Assembly: GCA_009908915.1 (NCBI GenBank)
Contig: JAAAOJ010000034.1
Location: forward strand, 1-64,000
Direction of reading: 5' to 3'
Origin: Planctomycetota bacterium
GTDB taxonomy: Bacteria > Planctomycetota > Phycisphaerae > SM23-33
Length of the DNA: 64,000 bases
The notes under the pieces are model-generated. The model saw nothing but the letters and a program-made list of their open reading frames with translations. It did not search any database and was not told where the DNA came from. Positions 41,426 through 52,724 of the stretch are shown piece after piece. Position 1 is the first letter of the stretch. Each line of letters starts with the position of its first letter. A program made the translations under genes and the position numbers.

Positions 41426-43300
41426 ATGAAGATGTCCAAGGCCATTCGAGGCCTGGGTCCGAGGCGGTCGTCAATGCCTTCCGCCGATGGTAGCGAAGAG
41501 CCCTGCGGTGACGAATTTGAAGTTACGCATTATCGAAGCCGAGACATATGGCAGCGGCTGAAACCGTTCCTAGGCGCGCATCGCAATCGGCTGATTCTCT
41601 CCGCCCTGATGCTGACGGTGACGGGTGTCTGCCTCGCGCTGATGCCCCTGCCGTTCAAATACATCATCGATACGGCCATTCCCGAGAAGTCCATGTCGCT
41701 GGTGATCGCGACGGCCGGCATATTCCTGCTGGCCATGGCGATGCGCATTATCTTCTTCTACATCGCATGGGGCTGGCTGGTATGGATCAGCGAGGATGTG
41801 GTCTTCCGTATTAGGCAGATGGGTTTTCGGCACATCCAGGGGCTGTGTCTGCGGTTTCACTCCGCCAATCCGAGCGGCTCGCTCTACAACCGCGTGTTCG
41901 AGAAATCCATCAACGACATGGCCCTGTTTTTCCGGCAGAGCTTCCCGCTGATGATGTGCTACGGCATCGGACTGGTCGTGTCGGTGGCGGCATGCCTGTG
42001 GCTTTCGCCGCCAATGACGGGGGTAATTCTGATCGGGTCGGTCGGGTACGTAGCCATTGCGAGATACGTCGGCAAGATCATGTGGCAGAAAAAGGCCGAT
42101 GCCCTGTCCAGCCACAACATCATCGCCGGATTCATCATGGATCGGCTCAGAGGAGTGAAGACCATCCAGGCCTTTGCCATGGAAGATCGCGTTCAGGAGG
42201 AATTCGACGGCAGTGTCTGGCCGATGCAGGTCAAATACGTCCATGCCGCCTTGGCGGCCAGGAAGTTGTCCCTCGGTACCGAATACCTCAGCTATGCGGT
42301 GCGGTCGGCGGTCTGGATCGTCGGGGCGTACATCGTGATGGGGTGGGACATGAAAGTCGGCGTGCTGGTAGCCTTCGTGCAGTACCAGACCCAACTGACA
42401 CACATCATGAGCCACGCGTCGAATATGTACGGGCAGTTCTCCGCGGCGCGGGCCGGTTTCGATCAGGTCCAGACGCTGATGGACATCGACTCCAGCGTCA
42501 AGGATCACCCCGAGGCGACCATGCCGGATCGCGTCGAAGGACGGCTGGATTTTGACGACGTGACATTCCGGTACGAAGACGAGGACGTGTTGCAGGATGT
42601 GAGCTTCAAAGCCGAGCCGGGCAAGATGATTGCCCTGGTGGGTCCCAGCGGCTCGGGTAAGAGTACCATTGCCAACCTGCTTCTGCGGTTCTACGACCCG
42701 CAGGGCGGGCGCGTGGAACTGGACGGTCGGGACATCCGCGAACTGCCCTTGCGACAATACCGGGGGCTGTTTGGTGTGGTCTTGCAGGACCCGTTTCTGT
42801 TCAACTGTTCGATTGCCGAGAATCTTCGCTACGCCCAGCCTGACGCCACCGACCAAGAGGTCCGCCAGGCGCTGAACCAGGCCCGTGCACTGGACTTCGT
42901 GAAGGACATGCGCCACGGCATACACACGAAGATCGGCGAGTTCGGCGGAAAGCTTTCCGGCGGGCAGCGCCAGCGGATAGCCATTGCCCGCTGCATGTTG
43001 CAGAACCCGCGGTTCATGATCCTGGACGAGGCCACGGCCGCCCTCGACAATGAATCCGAAGAGGCCATCCAGCGCAGCTTGGATGACCTCTTCGAGGGTC
43101 GCACATCATTTGTCATCGCTCATCGCCTGAGCACGATCCGCGGGGCGGATCGCATTCTCGTGGTCGACCAGGGCCGCATCGTTGAAGACGGGAGCTACAA
43201 GGAACTGGTCCGGCAGAAAGGCCTGTTCTACAAACTGCACACCATCGCCACGTCGACCAGCACGCGCCAGATCAAGCTCTCCGATGCGGGCTTCGCGTAG
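41426..43300 (+). CDS. ABC exporter, fused permease-ATPase (MsbA/MdlB-like)
   Basis: A 624-residue half-transporter that would act as a homodimer. Six transmembrane helices lie between ~50 and 340. The nucleotide-binding domain has Walker A VGPSGSGKST near 412-421, a Q-loop in VVLQDPFLF near 452, signature LSGGQRQRIAIARC near 511, Walker B FMILDEATAALD near 530 and H-loop IAHRLST near 563. The family exports lipids, lipopolysaccharide precursors, drugs or peptides; the substrate is not readable from sequence. GAAGGG is before the ATG at 41426. It follows the lipoprotein cluster after a 194-base gap, so linkage is uncertain. Confidence 0.93.
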   Translation: MKMSKAIRGLGPRRSSMPSADGSEEPCGDEFEVTHYRSRDIWQRLKPFLGAHRNRLILSALMLTVTGVCLALMPLPFKYIIDTAIPEKSMSLVIATAGIFLLAMAMRIIFFYIAWGWLVWISEDVVFRIRQMGFRHIQGLCLRFHSANPSGSLYNRVFEKSINDMALFFRQSFPLMMCYGIGLVVSVAACLWLSPPMTGVILIGSVGYVAIARYVGKIMWQKKADALSSHNIIAGFIMDRLRGVKTIQAFAMEDRVQEEFDGSVWPMQVKYVHAALAARKLSLGTEYLSYAVRSAVWIVGAYIVMGWDMKVGVLVAFVQYQTQLTHIMSHASNMYGQFSAARAGFDQVQTLMDIDSSVKDHPEATMPDRVEGRLDFDDVTFRYEDEDVLQDVSFKAEPGKMIALVGPSGSGKSTIANLLLRFYDPQGGRVELDGRDIRELPLRQYRGLFGVVLQDPFLFNCSIAENLRYAQPDATDQEVRQALNQARALDFVKDMRHGIHTKIGEFGGKLSGGQRQRIAIARCMLQNPRFMILDEATAALDNESEEAIQRSLDDLFEGRTSFVIAHRLSTIRGADRILVVDQGRIVEDGSYKELVRQKGLFYKLHTIATSTSTRQIKLSDAGFA

Positions 43301-43334
43301 GCGAGCTGAATTGCCGACTTAACGAACCAACGAA

Positions 43335-44831
43335 TTAGCAGTTTGCGGCAATTTCTGGCGCGTTGGACGTGTGTCGGAAGCGATTGCCATAGGCCAGCAG
43401 GACCGCGACATTCATGCCCGCCAGGAAGATGCTGCCGGCGATCAGGCCGAGCGGCGCCGGTTCGAGGACGTCGGCGATGGTAATCGAGCCCGCCTGGGCG
43501 CGCAGCGCAATGTCGACGCCGAGGACGACGAAGATCTGCAGTACCCAGAACCACCCGATCAGCTTGGCGTACCGTTGCAGCAACATATACCCGCCCCCCG
43601 TCAACGTCAGCAGGGCGGCATTAAGCGCCAGCATGCTCATCGGCCGATAGTCCAGCACGCCACGCAGGTAGGGGTAGCTTTCAATCGGCAGCGTGCCGGA
43701 GCGGATCAGCGCCAGAACCACCACGACCGCGCCGATCAGTACGCCCACCAGGACCATCCATCCGCCGAGCAGCCGCAGCGGCAGCGGGGCGCACGTGCGT
43801 TTGGTCTTTGTCTGGATCACCTTGACGGATGATCCGGCCGCCGGTGCAGGTTGCGTCGATGTCGGCTCGGGTGCCGGGCAAGGGCCTTTATCCGTCGGCA
43901 TGCCGGGGATGAACACGCCGGCCTCCGATTCGCGCGTCTCCTGCTGGTGCGACGGGCCGGCGGGGGTGTCGTCGGCTTCGTCAAGGCCGGGACTCATCAC
44001 GCGGTGCGTGTCGTTCTCAGAGGCAACCGGTTGCGGCGCGGGCGACTCGTCGGCCGCTTGCTCGGCGTCCATTCCCGGGATGAATACGGTATGGTCGCCG
44101 TCGGGCGGGGGCGCCTGCTGCGCGTTGAGGGTGGCGGCAGCCTCGGCCGCGGGCTCGGCCGGGATGTCCTCAGGGGCATCGCCGGTGATGTTGGACATAT
44201 CGATCTGCTGGACGATATCCTCTTCGCTGACCTCGGCGTCTTCCTCGTCGGCTTCTGCTTCCTGGGGTCCGATGGCGTAGGCGGCGACGTCGGCATTGTC
44301 CTCTTCGCTGACCTCGCCCTCGGCGGCCTTGGCGTGGTCGAGAATCCCCCAGTCGGGCTGCGTCTGGACCGGTGAGGGCGGGGGCATGGCCCCGGCGGGC
44401 TTTTGCGGCGGCGAGGGCGGAGGCATGGTCGCCTCCTGTGACTCAGCCGTCGCAGTCGGTGCGTCGGCCTCTTCATCGAGTTCGTCTTCAGCGCTGGGGG
44501 CTTCGCCGAAGACGCCAAGATCGATCTCCGGTTCGTCGTCAGCCTGCTGCTCGACGGGCGGTGCGGGTGCCTCGACCGTTGGTGGGGCCGGGGCCCCCGG
44601 CTCGGGCGCAGCGGGCGGGGCCGGAGCCTTCGGTTCGGGCGCAGCCGGTGGAGTGGGTATCTCCGGTTCGCCCGAGGCGGGCGGCGCGGGTCTCGCTGCT
44701 TCGGGGGCCTCGTCGGGCGGCGCGGGTACGACGACATTGGCGGCGCAGCGGGGACAGTCCTCGGTCTCGCCGACCAGGCAGTTGGGGCTCTCCATCGATT
44801 CGCCGCATCGGGGGCAGGTGTAATGAATCAT
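43335..44831 (-). CDS. Zinc-ribbon, acidic Pro-rich linker, four-helix membrane protein
   Basis: A 498-residue protein. Residues 6-29 form a zinc ribbon (CPRC, CPRC). Residues ~35-340 are a disordered, Pro/Ala/Glu-rich linker in which the peptide FIPGM appears twice (HTVFIPGM and GVFIPGM). Residues ~350-490 hold about four transmembrane helices (MVLVGVLIGAVVVVLALI; SMLALNAALLTLTGGGYMLL; FWVLQIFVVLGVDIAL; LGLIAGSIFLAGMNVAVLLAYG). The architecture parallels the protein at 24733. Function unknown. Its end lies 34 bases from the stop of the ABC exporter (convergent). Confidence 0.75.
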   Translation of the reverse strand: MIHYTCPRCGESMESPNCLVGETEDCPRCAANVVVPAPPDEAPEAARPAPPASGEPEIPTPPAAPEPKAPAPPAAPEPGAPAPPTVEAPAPPVEQQADDEPEIDLGVFGEAPSAEDELDEEADAPTATAESQEATMPPPSPPQKPAGAMPPPSPVQTQPDWGILDHAKAAEGEVSEEDNADVAAYAIGPQEAEADEEDAEVSEEDIVQQIDMSNITGDAPEDIPAEPAAEAAATLNAQQAPPPDGDHTVFIPGMDAEQAADESPAPQPVASENDTHRVMSPGLDEADDTPAGPSHQQETRESEAGVFIPGMPTDKGPCPAPEPTSTQPAPAAGSSVKVIQTKTKRTCAPLPLRLLGGWMVLVGVLIGAVVVVLALIRSGTLPIESYPYLRGVLDYRPMSMLALNAALLTLTGGGYMLLQRYAKLIGWFWVLQIFVVLGVDIALRAQAGSITIADVLEPAPLGLIAGSIFLAGMNVAVLLAYGNRFRHTSNAPEIAANC

Positions 44832-44936
44832 GAATGTTGCGTTCCGGCAGGCCGCAATCCGGTCGACAAAGCCGCCCCACTGCGTCGGTAGGTCCAGCCG
44901 GCCTGTTTATCTCTACGTATGCGTCAGTCAACCATC

Positions 44937-45323
44937 TCACAAACACCAGTCGTCATCGTCCCACAGTCCGTCCGTGCCCGGCTCGTCGCTGTCGATTTCG
45001 TCGAGCTGATCGAACAGATCGCACGCCTCGCAGTCCGGGTTGCTGCAATCCCCGCACAGGTCGTCATCGTCATCGCAGTCAACCCAGCCCTCACCGTCGA
45101 TCGGCAGAATGTCGAACGCATAGCCAGCGCCGCTGCAGTCGGGATAGGGGCAACGCCAGAAACCGGCATCGCTGTCCGGCGCCGCTTCCCAGAGGATCAA
45201 CTCGCTGGAGTACTCCCGTCCGCAATGCATGCAGTGGACGGCGACGGCTTCGGCCGGTGGCCGGAAACAGTCCTCAAGGGCCTCGCGCGGCAGATCGGGT
45301 CGCAGGTTATTCAGCATGACCAT
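44937..45323 (-). CDS. Acidic cysteine-rich protein, probable zinc binding
   Basis: A 128-residue protein. CMHCGREYSSELILWE and WRCPYPDCSGAGYAFDI form a probable zinc ribbon in the N-terminal half. The C-terminal third is strongly acidic with further cysteines (CDDDDDLCGDCSNPDCEACDLFDQ, ending DDDDWCL). GGAG at a good distance before the ATG supports this strand; the overlapping plus-strand frame lacks a ribosome-binding site and protein-like composition. Unknown function. It lies upstream of, and in the same direction as, the zinc-ribbon membrane protein. Confidence 0.75.
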   Translation of the reverse strand: MVMLNNLRPDLPREALEDCFRPPAEAVAVHCMHCGREYSSELILWEAAPDSDAGFWRCPYPDCSGAGYAFDILPIDGEGWVDCDDDDDLCGDCSNPDCEACDLFDQLDEIDSDEPGTDGLWDDDDWCL

Positions 45324-45742
45324 GCGTCGTGCTCCGGTCGTGAGGGGACAAGCGTTTCCTCAGACTGCCAGCCTACCCGCCAGAACAGTATCGTTCAATG
45401 CCTCATTGACGAAAAACCGTCGATCGTCTCTCCGGCACGTTCGGTTGCCAGCAGCGGCGTTCGCCGGGCAGTGGTGACGCGACAGAGGTCCGCCGCAGAT
45501 CGACAATATCGACTGGAAAAACTCGCGAATCCGCGAAACTATCGCCTTTTGCGGCGGTTTCACCTACGGTAGGCACTTCAATTTCGGGAACTTCTGTGTC
45601 TCCCAAGCGACCAAGGTCGCAAAGCACGTCGCTTCTGAATCGCAGTTCCGTCCAGCGGCAGCTATGATAGCACCTGCCCGGCAGACCGGCGTTTCGGGGG
45701 GCGGACCGGCATGTTCTGTGGGAGTTTGAGAGGTCGCAGCGA
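45324..45742. other. Divergent intergenic region, no gene seen
   Basis: 419 bases between the divergent acidic protein and the PQQ-propeller gene. A TATGAT at 45663-45668 is a possible -10 for the plus-strand operon, without a -35. Composition is more AT-rich than the flanking genes. Open frames on both strands here overlap the start of the next gene and have no support. Confidence 0.35.
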
Positions 45743-48700
45743 ATGTCACGTTGGCAATGGAGTCTGGCCCTTTTGATTGTCGCGACGGGTCTCCGCGCTG
45801 CCGGCGGACAGGTCCGCATCGCCAGGGCATCCGGCGATGGTGACGAGGCCAAGCGCGTGCCGCTGGTCAAGACCGACTTTGACGTCGCGACCTGGCTGGA
45901 AAAGGCCCGCCAGCGTATCGAGGAAAAGGATTATTCGCGGGCGATCGAGATCCTCCAGGCCATCGTCGAGGGTGACAGTGGATTCGTGCCCGTTGACGAA
46001 AGCCAAACGCGATTCATCGCGATGCGTGTAGAGGCGACGAAGCTGATCGGATCGATGGGCACCGAGGGGCTCTCGCAGTATCGCCAACTGTACAACGCCC
46101 GGGCCGAACGCAAACTCAGCGACGCACTGCGCGACGGCGATCTCGGTGGCGTCGAGGCCGTTGTGGCGACCTACCTTCACACGCCGGCCGGCCAGCGGGC
46201 TCTGGAGGCAATGGGCGCCTTGCACTTCGACCGCGGGCGGTTCCTGCAGGCCTCGCGGCACTGGCGACGGCGACTGACGATGGCTGAGCAGGCCGCCCAG
46301 CCGATGCTGCTGGCCAAAACGGCGGCGGCCCTGCACCTGGGTGGTCGCACGAAGGAAGCCGCCGACCTGCGCAAGCGACTCGAGACCGAGCACCCCGAGG
46401 CGGAGGGCACGGTTGCGGGCCAATCGCAGAACCTGATGAGCTTTGTCGACGGCCTGCTGAAGCGGCGGCCTGTGGCCTCCCGTTCGGCCCGGCAACTGAA
46501 AAGCAGCTATCCCGGCTGGGGCGGCATTCCGGACGGCCTGGCGATCATGGATCGTTGCGAGTTCGTCCTCTTGCCGCAGTGGCAGACAGAGACGGTGGAC
46601 ATCGGCGCGAACATCGCGGACAAGCTGGCGGCGACCGACGTCGTGGAAAACATGCGGACCCGGCGCGGCCAGCGCAGCGGCGATTACGCCGAACTGCGAG
46701 ACGGGCACATTGCCGTCGTCAAGGATCCCTCGAACCGCTCGCGACGGCCAGAGAACCTGCAGTTCCTGCCGCCTGTGATCCGGCCGGTCGTCACGGATCG
46801 CTGGGTTATTTATCGTACCGACGAACAGGTCATCGCGGTCGATCGGGAGACCGGCCAGACGGCCTGGAATACATGGGAGATGCTTCCGCTGGAACGTCAG
46901 CGCGAACAAACGCAGGACGGTCGGAGGCGGACGTTCTACCATGGCCGCAATGCGAGCTTCGTTGACCGCGGCCGCTATGGCCTGACGCTTGGGGGCGACT
47001 GCGTTTATACGGTCTGGGACTACCCGTGCGACGATCCGGATCAGCGCGGCATGAGACGAGCGGGTGGCGAGAAGACCTCTTCATTGACCGCCCTGCGCCT
47101 GGATATGGAAGGCTATGCGGCCTGGACGGTGGGGCATTCCGGGCCGGATGACGATTTCAAGTCGGCCATGTTCCTGTCCCTGCCGACCTACGATGTGGCG
47201 GGTGCGGGCGCCGGCCGGCTGTATGTCATGTTGATGGAGACCGGGAATTACTACCTGGCTTGTCTCGACCCGCACAATCGCGGCACGCTTCTGTGGAAGA
47301 CGGAGGTCGCCCAGCCTCCGGCCCTGCAGGGGCGCCGCTTTCCGCAGATCGAGTCGCTGCAGTTGATCGGCTCGCCGCCGGCGGTGGCCGACGGACGGGT
47401 GTTCGTGACCACGAATGCCGGTGTCATCGCCGCCTTCGACGCCGAGACCGGAAAGGGCCTGTGGGCATACCAGTACGATACGGCGCTGAATGTCGGGCCG
47501 AGACGTGCCGTCGCGTTGCCGGGCGTTGGCGGCGCCCCCCGCAGCCGCGTGAATCCGATCCTCGTCTCTCGCGGAGTGCTGGTGGCCCTGCCGGCTGACA
47601 GCGGTCAGCTTATTGCCCTCAACGTGGATGACGGCTCGCCGGCGTGGCGTCGGGATGTTCAGGCCGGGAAGCTGGACCACCTGACGGCCCTCGATGCCGA
47701 CCGCTTTATGCTCAGCGGCGACGGAGCGACAACTCTGCGGTTCAAGGACGGCAAGCAACTGGCGGATTTTGGACAGGTGCAGTTCACTCGCGGCACGCCG
47801 GCCGTCACGCCGACGGAGGTCCTGCTCAGCGGGCAGGGCAAGATCTACCGGATCGACAAGAGCACTTACGATGTCGACTCCATTCAACTCGCCGAGGTCG
47901 GCGGACTGCTGGGCAACCTCGTCAGTGCCGACGGCCAGCTTTTTGCCGCCAACGCCCTCGGGGTCAACTGCTACAGCAGCTATGAACTTGCCAGCCAGAG
48001 ACTGACCGACCGTATGAACCAGGCCGAGCCGCTGCTCAAGGCCGAGCTGCTCTTCAAGCGGGGGCATCTGGCCTTTGTGACCAAACGTTTCGACCGGGCG
48101 TTGACGGATTTCGAGGCCTGCCGCAATATGGCCGAGGCATTCGACGACGAATTGCAGCGTCACGCATTCCTGCGGCAGCTTGGCCCCCGACTCTACCGGG
48201 CCTACGTAGCGCTTGGAAACGTGTCCGACGACCGCGACGTGCGACTCGAGCGGTTCCAACAGGCCATGGAGCTGGCCGAGTCCAAGGCCGAGAAGCTTCA
48301 CATGTTGGTTCGCATGGCCAAGCACGACGAGGACGTGGGACAGTTCCGCAAGGCCATCAAAATCGCCAGGACGATTCGCAGCGAGTACGGTACCCAGCGG
48401 ATGGCCGACGTACGAATCGGCAACCGGGCCGATGCGACCGTCACCATTACGGCCCGGGCGACGACGCACTTCGGTTCGCAGTGGGCCGACAAGTTCATCC
48501 GTCGGCTGATCACCGTCCACGGCCAGGATGTCTACGCTCCGTGGGATGCCGAAGCCCGGGCCGCCCTGGACAGGGCCATCGCGGCCGGCGACCCCTCCAT
48601 GCTTCAGGAGATCGCCGAGCGCTATCCCCACAGCCAGCACCTGCAGCAAGCGAACTTTCGCGCCGCCGAGCTCTACTATCGACAAGCGAAGCAGCGGTCG

Positions 48701-50335
48701 GGCAAGGACGCCGCCATGCTGGGCAAGGCCCGCAGCATTCTCTTCGGTGTGGCCAGCTCGGCCGGCGACGACGCCTCGCGCCGCGCCTCGGCTATCGTGG
48801 GTCTCGCCGCCATCGATATGGCATCCGGTGTGCCGAAGTCGGCCGAGAACAACCTGGAGAACATTGCCGACCTGCCGCCCGATACCCCTGTGAGCTTTGC
48901 CGATCACAAGGGCTCACTCAAGGACGTCGTCGCGGCCCTCCGCGAAGCGACCGTTCCCGACCCGGCCGCAACGGGCGCATCGCTCCTGCCGGCGCTGCCG
49001 CTGACGCTGGAGAAGATCGCGACCATCGAGGATTCGAGCGTCATATTGCTGGCCGACGACCGGCTTCGACCGATCGAGCGGGACGGCGTGCTCTTTGCTG
49101 TCGCCGACAAGACAATGCAGTTCTGGCCAGTGGACAAGCTTGTCGCCCACGCCCACGATTACGAACCGCGCAGCATCGACATCGGGAATATGGCCAGCGC
49201 CGCACGGACCGCCCGGTCCAACATGAACTACCCATGGGCAGCCGGGTTGAGCGAGGACGGTTCGCTTCTGTGGCTGGCCAGTGCCGCCGAGGCCGTCGGC
49301 GTCGATATCGACGAGGCCAAGGTGGTTCACCGCGTCACGATGCAGTCGCTTGGGCTGAACAATGCTGCCGAGGTCGCCATGGGCGAGGGGGTGATGATCG
49401 CGATGGATTCGCGAGGCATGATCGCGACCATGAGTCTCGCCGACGGTTCGCGGGGTTGGCCGAGCCGAATCGCCGTCGACCATGCGCGAGAGGCCATGCA
49501 GAGCCGATTTACTCTCGATGCCGGGTGTGCGGTGCTGCTGACGAACCGCCATTGCGATCTGCATGTGTTCGACATCAAGAGCGGCAAGGTCATTTTCAGC
49601 GAGCAGGCCAATGTCGTGGCCGGTGCTCAATTTACGCCCGATGACAAGCTCGTGGTGACGGTGGATGACGAAATCACGCTCCGCGAACCGAAGCCGGAAG
49701 CGATCCAGACGCCGCTGGCCGGGCGCGTGCTGGAGACCGAAGACGCGGCCATTCTGTTGGACGTCGGCACCCACTATGCGGTGGTCGCCCTGTCGCGGGA
49801 CGGCTCGCAGCTGCGGGCCATCCGGCTGGCCGACCTTGCCGACGGCTCGGGCGTCAGCATTCGATCGCAGCCGCTGCCAAGCGGGGGGGAGGGCCATCCC
49901 TTTGCTGCCATGGTCGACGGCCAGAGCATCTACGTCCTGTCGAGCAAGCGGCCGTCGATGCCGCGTACGCTGCAGAATGCCACGGCACGGCTGGACGGCG
50001 GATTCGGTATAGCGAGGTTCAAGATGCCCATCGGCGAGCAGAAGTGGTCGCGGTTCGTCGAGACGAACGTCGATGCATCGTGCCGGGTTCTTCCTCGCAA
50101 TACGACGGGGCAGATCCTCGTCGGCCTGCGGGCGACCAACCCGGAAAAGCCCGGCGGCTGGGTCCTGCTGGAGAAGGCGAACCGCAACAAGCCCGTACGC
50201 ATCGACGTCGCCAGCCGTTCGCGCCGCAACCGCAAGGCGGTCCTGCGGCAGCGTCAGATCGGGGCCGCCGCCATCGTGGACGGGCGACTGATCATCGAGA
50301 CACCGACGGGCCTGGCTATCTATGGAGAGAAGTGA
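45743..50335 (+). CDS. Giant exported PQQ-type beta-propeller / TPR protein
   Basis: A 1530-residue protein with a signal peptide (LALLIVATGLRAAGGQ). Residues ~45-260 and ~760-1050 are helical repeats of tetratricopeptide type (YSRAIEILQAIVEGD; LLFKRGHLAFVTKRFDRALTDFEACRN). Residues ~270-750 and ~1090-1520 are two sets of PQQ-enzyme-type blades (VIAAFDAETGKGLWAYQYD, LIALNVDDGSPAWRRDV). No quinone-binding residues can be assigned, so it is more likely a scaffold than a dehydrogenase. GAGAGG precedes the ATG. The next gene starts two bases after the stop. As first gene of the MoxR cluster it may be the extracytoplasmic partner of the VWA proteins. Confidence 0.85.
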   Translation: MSRWQWSLALLIVATGLRAAGGQVRIARASGDGDEAKRVPLVKTDFDVATWLEKARQRIEEKDYSRAIEILQAIVEGDSGFVPVDESQTRFIAMRVEATKLIGSMGTEGLSQYRQLYNARAERKLSDALRDGDLGGVEAVVATYLHTPAGQRALEAMGALHFDRGRFLQASRHWRRRLTMAEQAAQPMLLAKTAAALHLGGRTKEAADLRKRLETEHPEAEGTVAGQSQNLMSFVDGLLKRRPVASRSARQLKSSYPGWGGIPDGLAIMDRCEFVLLPQWQTETVDIGANIADKLAATDVVENMRTRRGQRSGDYAELRDGHIAVVKDPSNRSRRPENLQFLPPVIRPVVTDRWVIYRTDEQVIAVDRETGQTAWNTWEMLPLERQREQTQDGRRRTFYHGRNASFVDRGRYGLTLGGDCVYTVWDYPCDDPDQRGMRRAGGEKTSSLTALRLDMEGYAAWTVGHSGPDDDFKSAMFLSLPTYDVAGAGAGRLYVMLMETGNYYLACLDPHNRGTLLWKTEVAQPPALQGRRFPQIESLQLIGSPPAVADGRVFVTTNAGVIAAFDAETGKGLWAYQYDTALNVGPRRAVALPGVGGAPRSRVNPILVSRGVLVALPADSGQLIALNVDDGSPAWRRDVQAGKLDHLTALDADRFMLSGDGATTLRFKDGKQLADFGQVQFTRGTPAVTPTEVLLSGQGKIYRIDKSTYDVDSIQLAEVGGLLGNLVSADGQLFAANALGVNCYSSYELASQRLTDRMNQAEPLLKAELLFKRGHLAFVTKRFDRALTDFEACRNMAEAFDDELQRHAFLRQLGPRLYRAYVALGNVSDDRDVRLERFQQAMELAESKAEKLHMLVRMAKHDEDVGQFRKAIKIARTIRSEYGTQRMADVRIGNRADATVTITARATTHFGSQWADKFIRRLITVHGQDVYAPWDAEARAALDRAIAAGDPSMLQEIAERYPHSQHLQQANFRAAELYYRQAKQRSGKDAAMLGKARSILFGVASSAGDDASRRASAIVGLAAIDMASGVPKSAENNLENIADLPPDTPVSFADHKGSLKDVVAALREATVPDPAATGASLLPALPLTLEKIATIEDSSVILLADDRLRPIERDGVLFAVADKTMQFWPVDKLVAHAHDYEPRSIDIGNMASAARTARSNMNYPWAAGLSEDGSLLWLASAAEAVGVDIDEAKVVHRVTMQSLGLNNAAEVAMGEGVMIAMDSRGMIATMSLADGSRGWPSRIAVDHAREAMQSRFTLDAGCAVLLTNRHCDLHVFDIKSGKVIFSEQANVVAGAQFTPDDKLVVTVDDEITLREPKPEAIQTPLAGRVLETEDAAILLDVGTHYAVVALSRDGSQLRAIRLADLADGSGVSIRSQPLPSGGEGHPFAAMVDGQSIYVLSSKRPSMPRTLQNATARLDGGFGIARFKMPIGEQKWSRFVETNVDASCRVLPRNTTGQILVGLRATNPEKPGGWVLLEKANRNKPVRIDVASRSRRNRKAVLRQRQIGAAAIVDGRLIIETPTGLAIYGEK

Positions 50336-50336
50336 C

Positions 50337-51518
50337 ATGAGCCCTGCTCGCCACACGTATTCTGCATCGGCTCGGCCGGATGTGTCGCTGGCCCTGGCGG
50401 GCGTCTCGGCGGTAACGGCCGTCGCGGTGCTCGTGGCCGCCGTGGTCACGGCCCGGCCCGGCGAGGCGATAGCGGCCAGTCCGAAAGCGCCGAGCACCGC
50501 TCTGCCCGAGATGCTGGACACCCAGACCGTCCGGAAGATCAACCTCGGGCTGAAGTATCTCGAACGCACGCAGCGCCATGACGGCAGTTGGGTGAACTCC
50601 GGCGGGTGGGCGGCCTTTCCGGTGGTGATGACCTCGCTGGCGGGTCTGGCGTTCATGGCCAACGGCTCGACGCCGGAGTCCGGCCCGTATGCGCGAACCG
50701 TCAGCCGGGCACTGAACTACGTGCTCAACGTCGCCGAGAGCAACGTCCTCGACGACGGGCAGATCCATATTGCCGGACAGATGTCCGGCCGCAGCATGTA
50801 CAGCCACGGCTTCGGCACGCTGTTCCTCGCCCAGTGCTACGGGGTCGAGGGCGACAAGGCGTCCAAGCGGGCCCAGCGCATCGGCAAGGTTCTGGACGGG
50901 GCGGTCCTGCTGATCGCCAAGGCACAGAGCAGTATCGAGGGCGGCAAGGGCGGCGGGTGGATCTACACGCCCAACGGCAAGAGCGACGAAGGCTCGGTGA
51001 CGGTTACACAGCTTCAGGCCCTGCGCGCCTGTCGCAACGTCGGCATCAAAGTGCCCAAGAAGACCATCGACAAGGCCGTCATGTATCTCAGAATCTGCCA
51101 GCAGGCCGACGGCGGCATCTGCTACTCCTACCGGTCCCAGGGGTCGAGTCGTCCGGCCATATCCGCCGCCGCCATCGCCTGCTTCTACTCGGCCGGGGTC
51201 TACGACCGCCGTACCGGCGGGAGCGGGCCGGAAGCCGAGATGGTCGAGCGGCTCGTCCAGTATTGCCGCAACGCCGTTCGCGTCCAGCAGCACGGCGGGC
51301 ATTACTTCTACACGCACCTGTACATGGCCCAGGCGATGTACCAGCGCGGCGGCAAGGACTGGCGCGAGTATTTCCCGAAGATACGCAAGCAACTGCTCGA
51401 TCTGCAGTTCCCCGACGGGAGCTGGCAGGGCGACGGCATCGGCGAGGTGTACGGCACGGCCCTGGGGTGTATAATCCTCCAGTTGCCGTACGGCTACCTG
51501 CCGATCGTGCAGCGATAG
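50337..51518 (+). CDS. Exported squalene-cyclase/prenyltransferase-repeat protein
   Basis: A 393-residue protein with an N-terminal signal or anchor helix (~17-38) and alpha/alpha-barrel repeats of the terpene-cyclase/prenyltransferase type. Examples are GLKYLERTQRHDGSWVNSGG, AVMYLRICQQADGGICYSY and LLDLQFPDGSWQGD. These QxxDGSW-like motifs are structural. No DXDD catalytic motif is seen, so cyclase activity is unlikely. GGAGAGAAG before the ATG overlaps the end of the preceding gene, so the two are coupled. This protein type is a regular member of planctomycete MoxR clusters. Confidence 0.85.
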   Translation: MSPARHTYSASARPDVSLALAGVSAVTAVAVLVAAVVTARPGEAIAASPKAPSTALPEMLDTQTVRKINLGLKYLERTQRHDGSWVNSGGWAAFPVVMTSLAGLAFMANGSTPESGPYARTVSRALNYVLNVAESNVLDDGQIHIAGQMSGRSMYSHGFGTLFLAQCYGVEGDKASKRAQRIGKVLDGAVLLIAKAQSSIEGGKGGGWIYTPNGKSDEGSVTVTQLQALRACRNVGIKVPKKTIDKAVMYLRICQQADGGICYSYRSQGSSRPAISAAAIACFYSAGVYDRRTGGSGPEAEMVERLVQYCRNAVRVQQHGGHYFYTHLYMAQAMYQRGGKDWREYFPKIRKQLLDLQFPDGSWQGDGIGEVYGTALGCIILQLPYGYLPIVQR

Positions 51519-51605
51519 ACAACACAGCAGGCTAGCATCCGTGGGCAACGAACAGAGCGGACCAACGAAGCAGGCCGAGCCTGCACTTCGAAGAAGGAGA
51601 CTATC

Positions 51606-52679
<1,074 letters not shown>

Positions 52680-52724
52680 AGAAACTCGGAGTTATGAATT
52701 CGGAGTTATGAATCAGGAGACTCT

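Noticed and set aside
44919-45572. 217-codon plus-strand frame at 45 kb
   Set aside because: It overlaps the minus-strand Cys-rich gene, which has a ribosome-binding site and zinc-ribbon motifs. The plus frame has neither.
45743-50335. Quinoprotein alcohol dehydrogenase
   Set aside because: The propeller blades match the PQQ-repeat pattern, but no cofactor-binding disulfide or catalytic aspartate could be assigned and the protein is interleaved with TPR helices.
50337-51518. Active squalene-hopene cyclase
   Set aside because: Too short, exported and without a DXDD motif; only the structural repeats are present.
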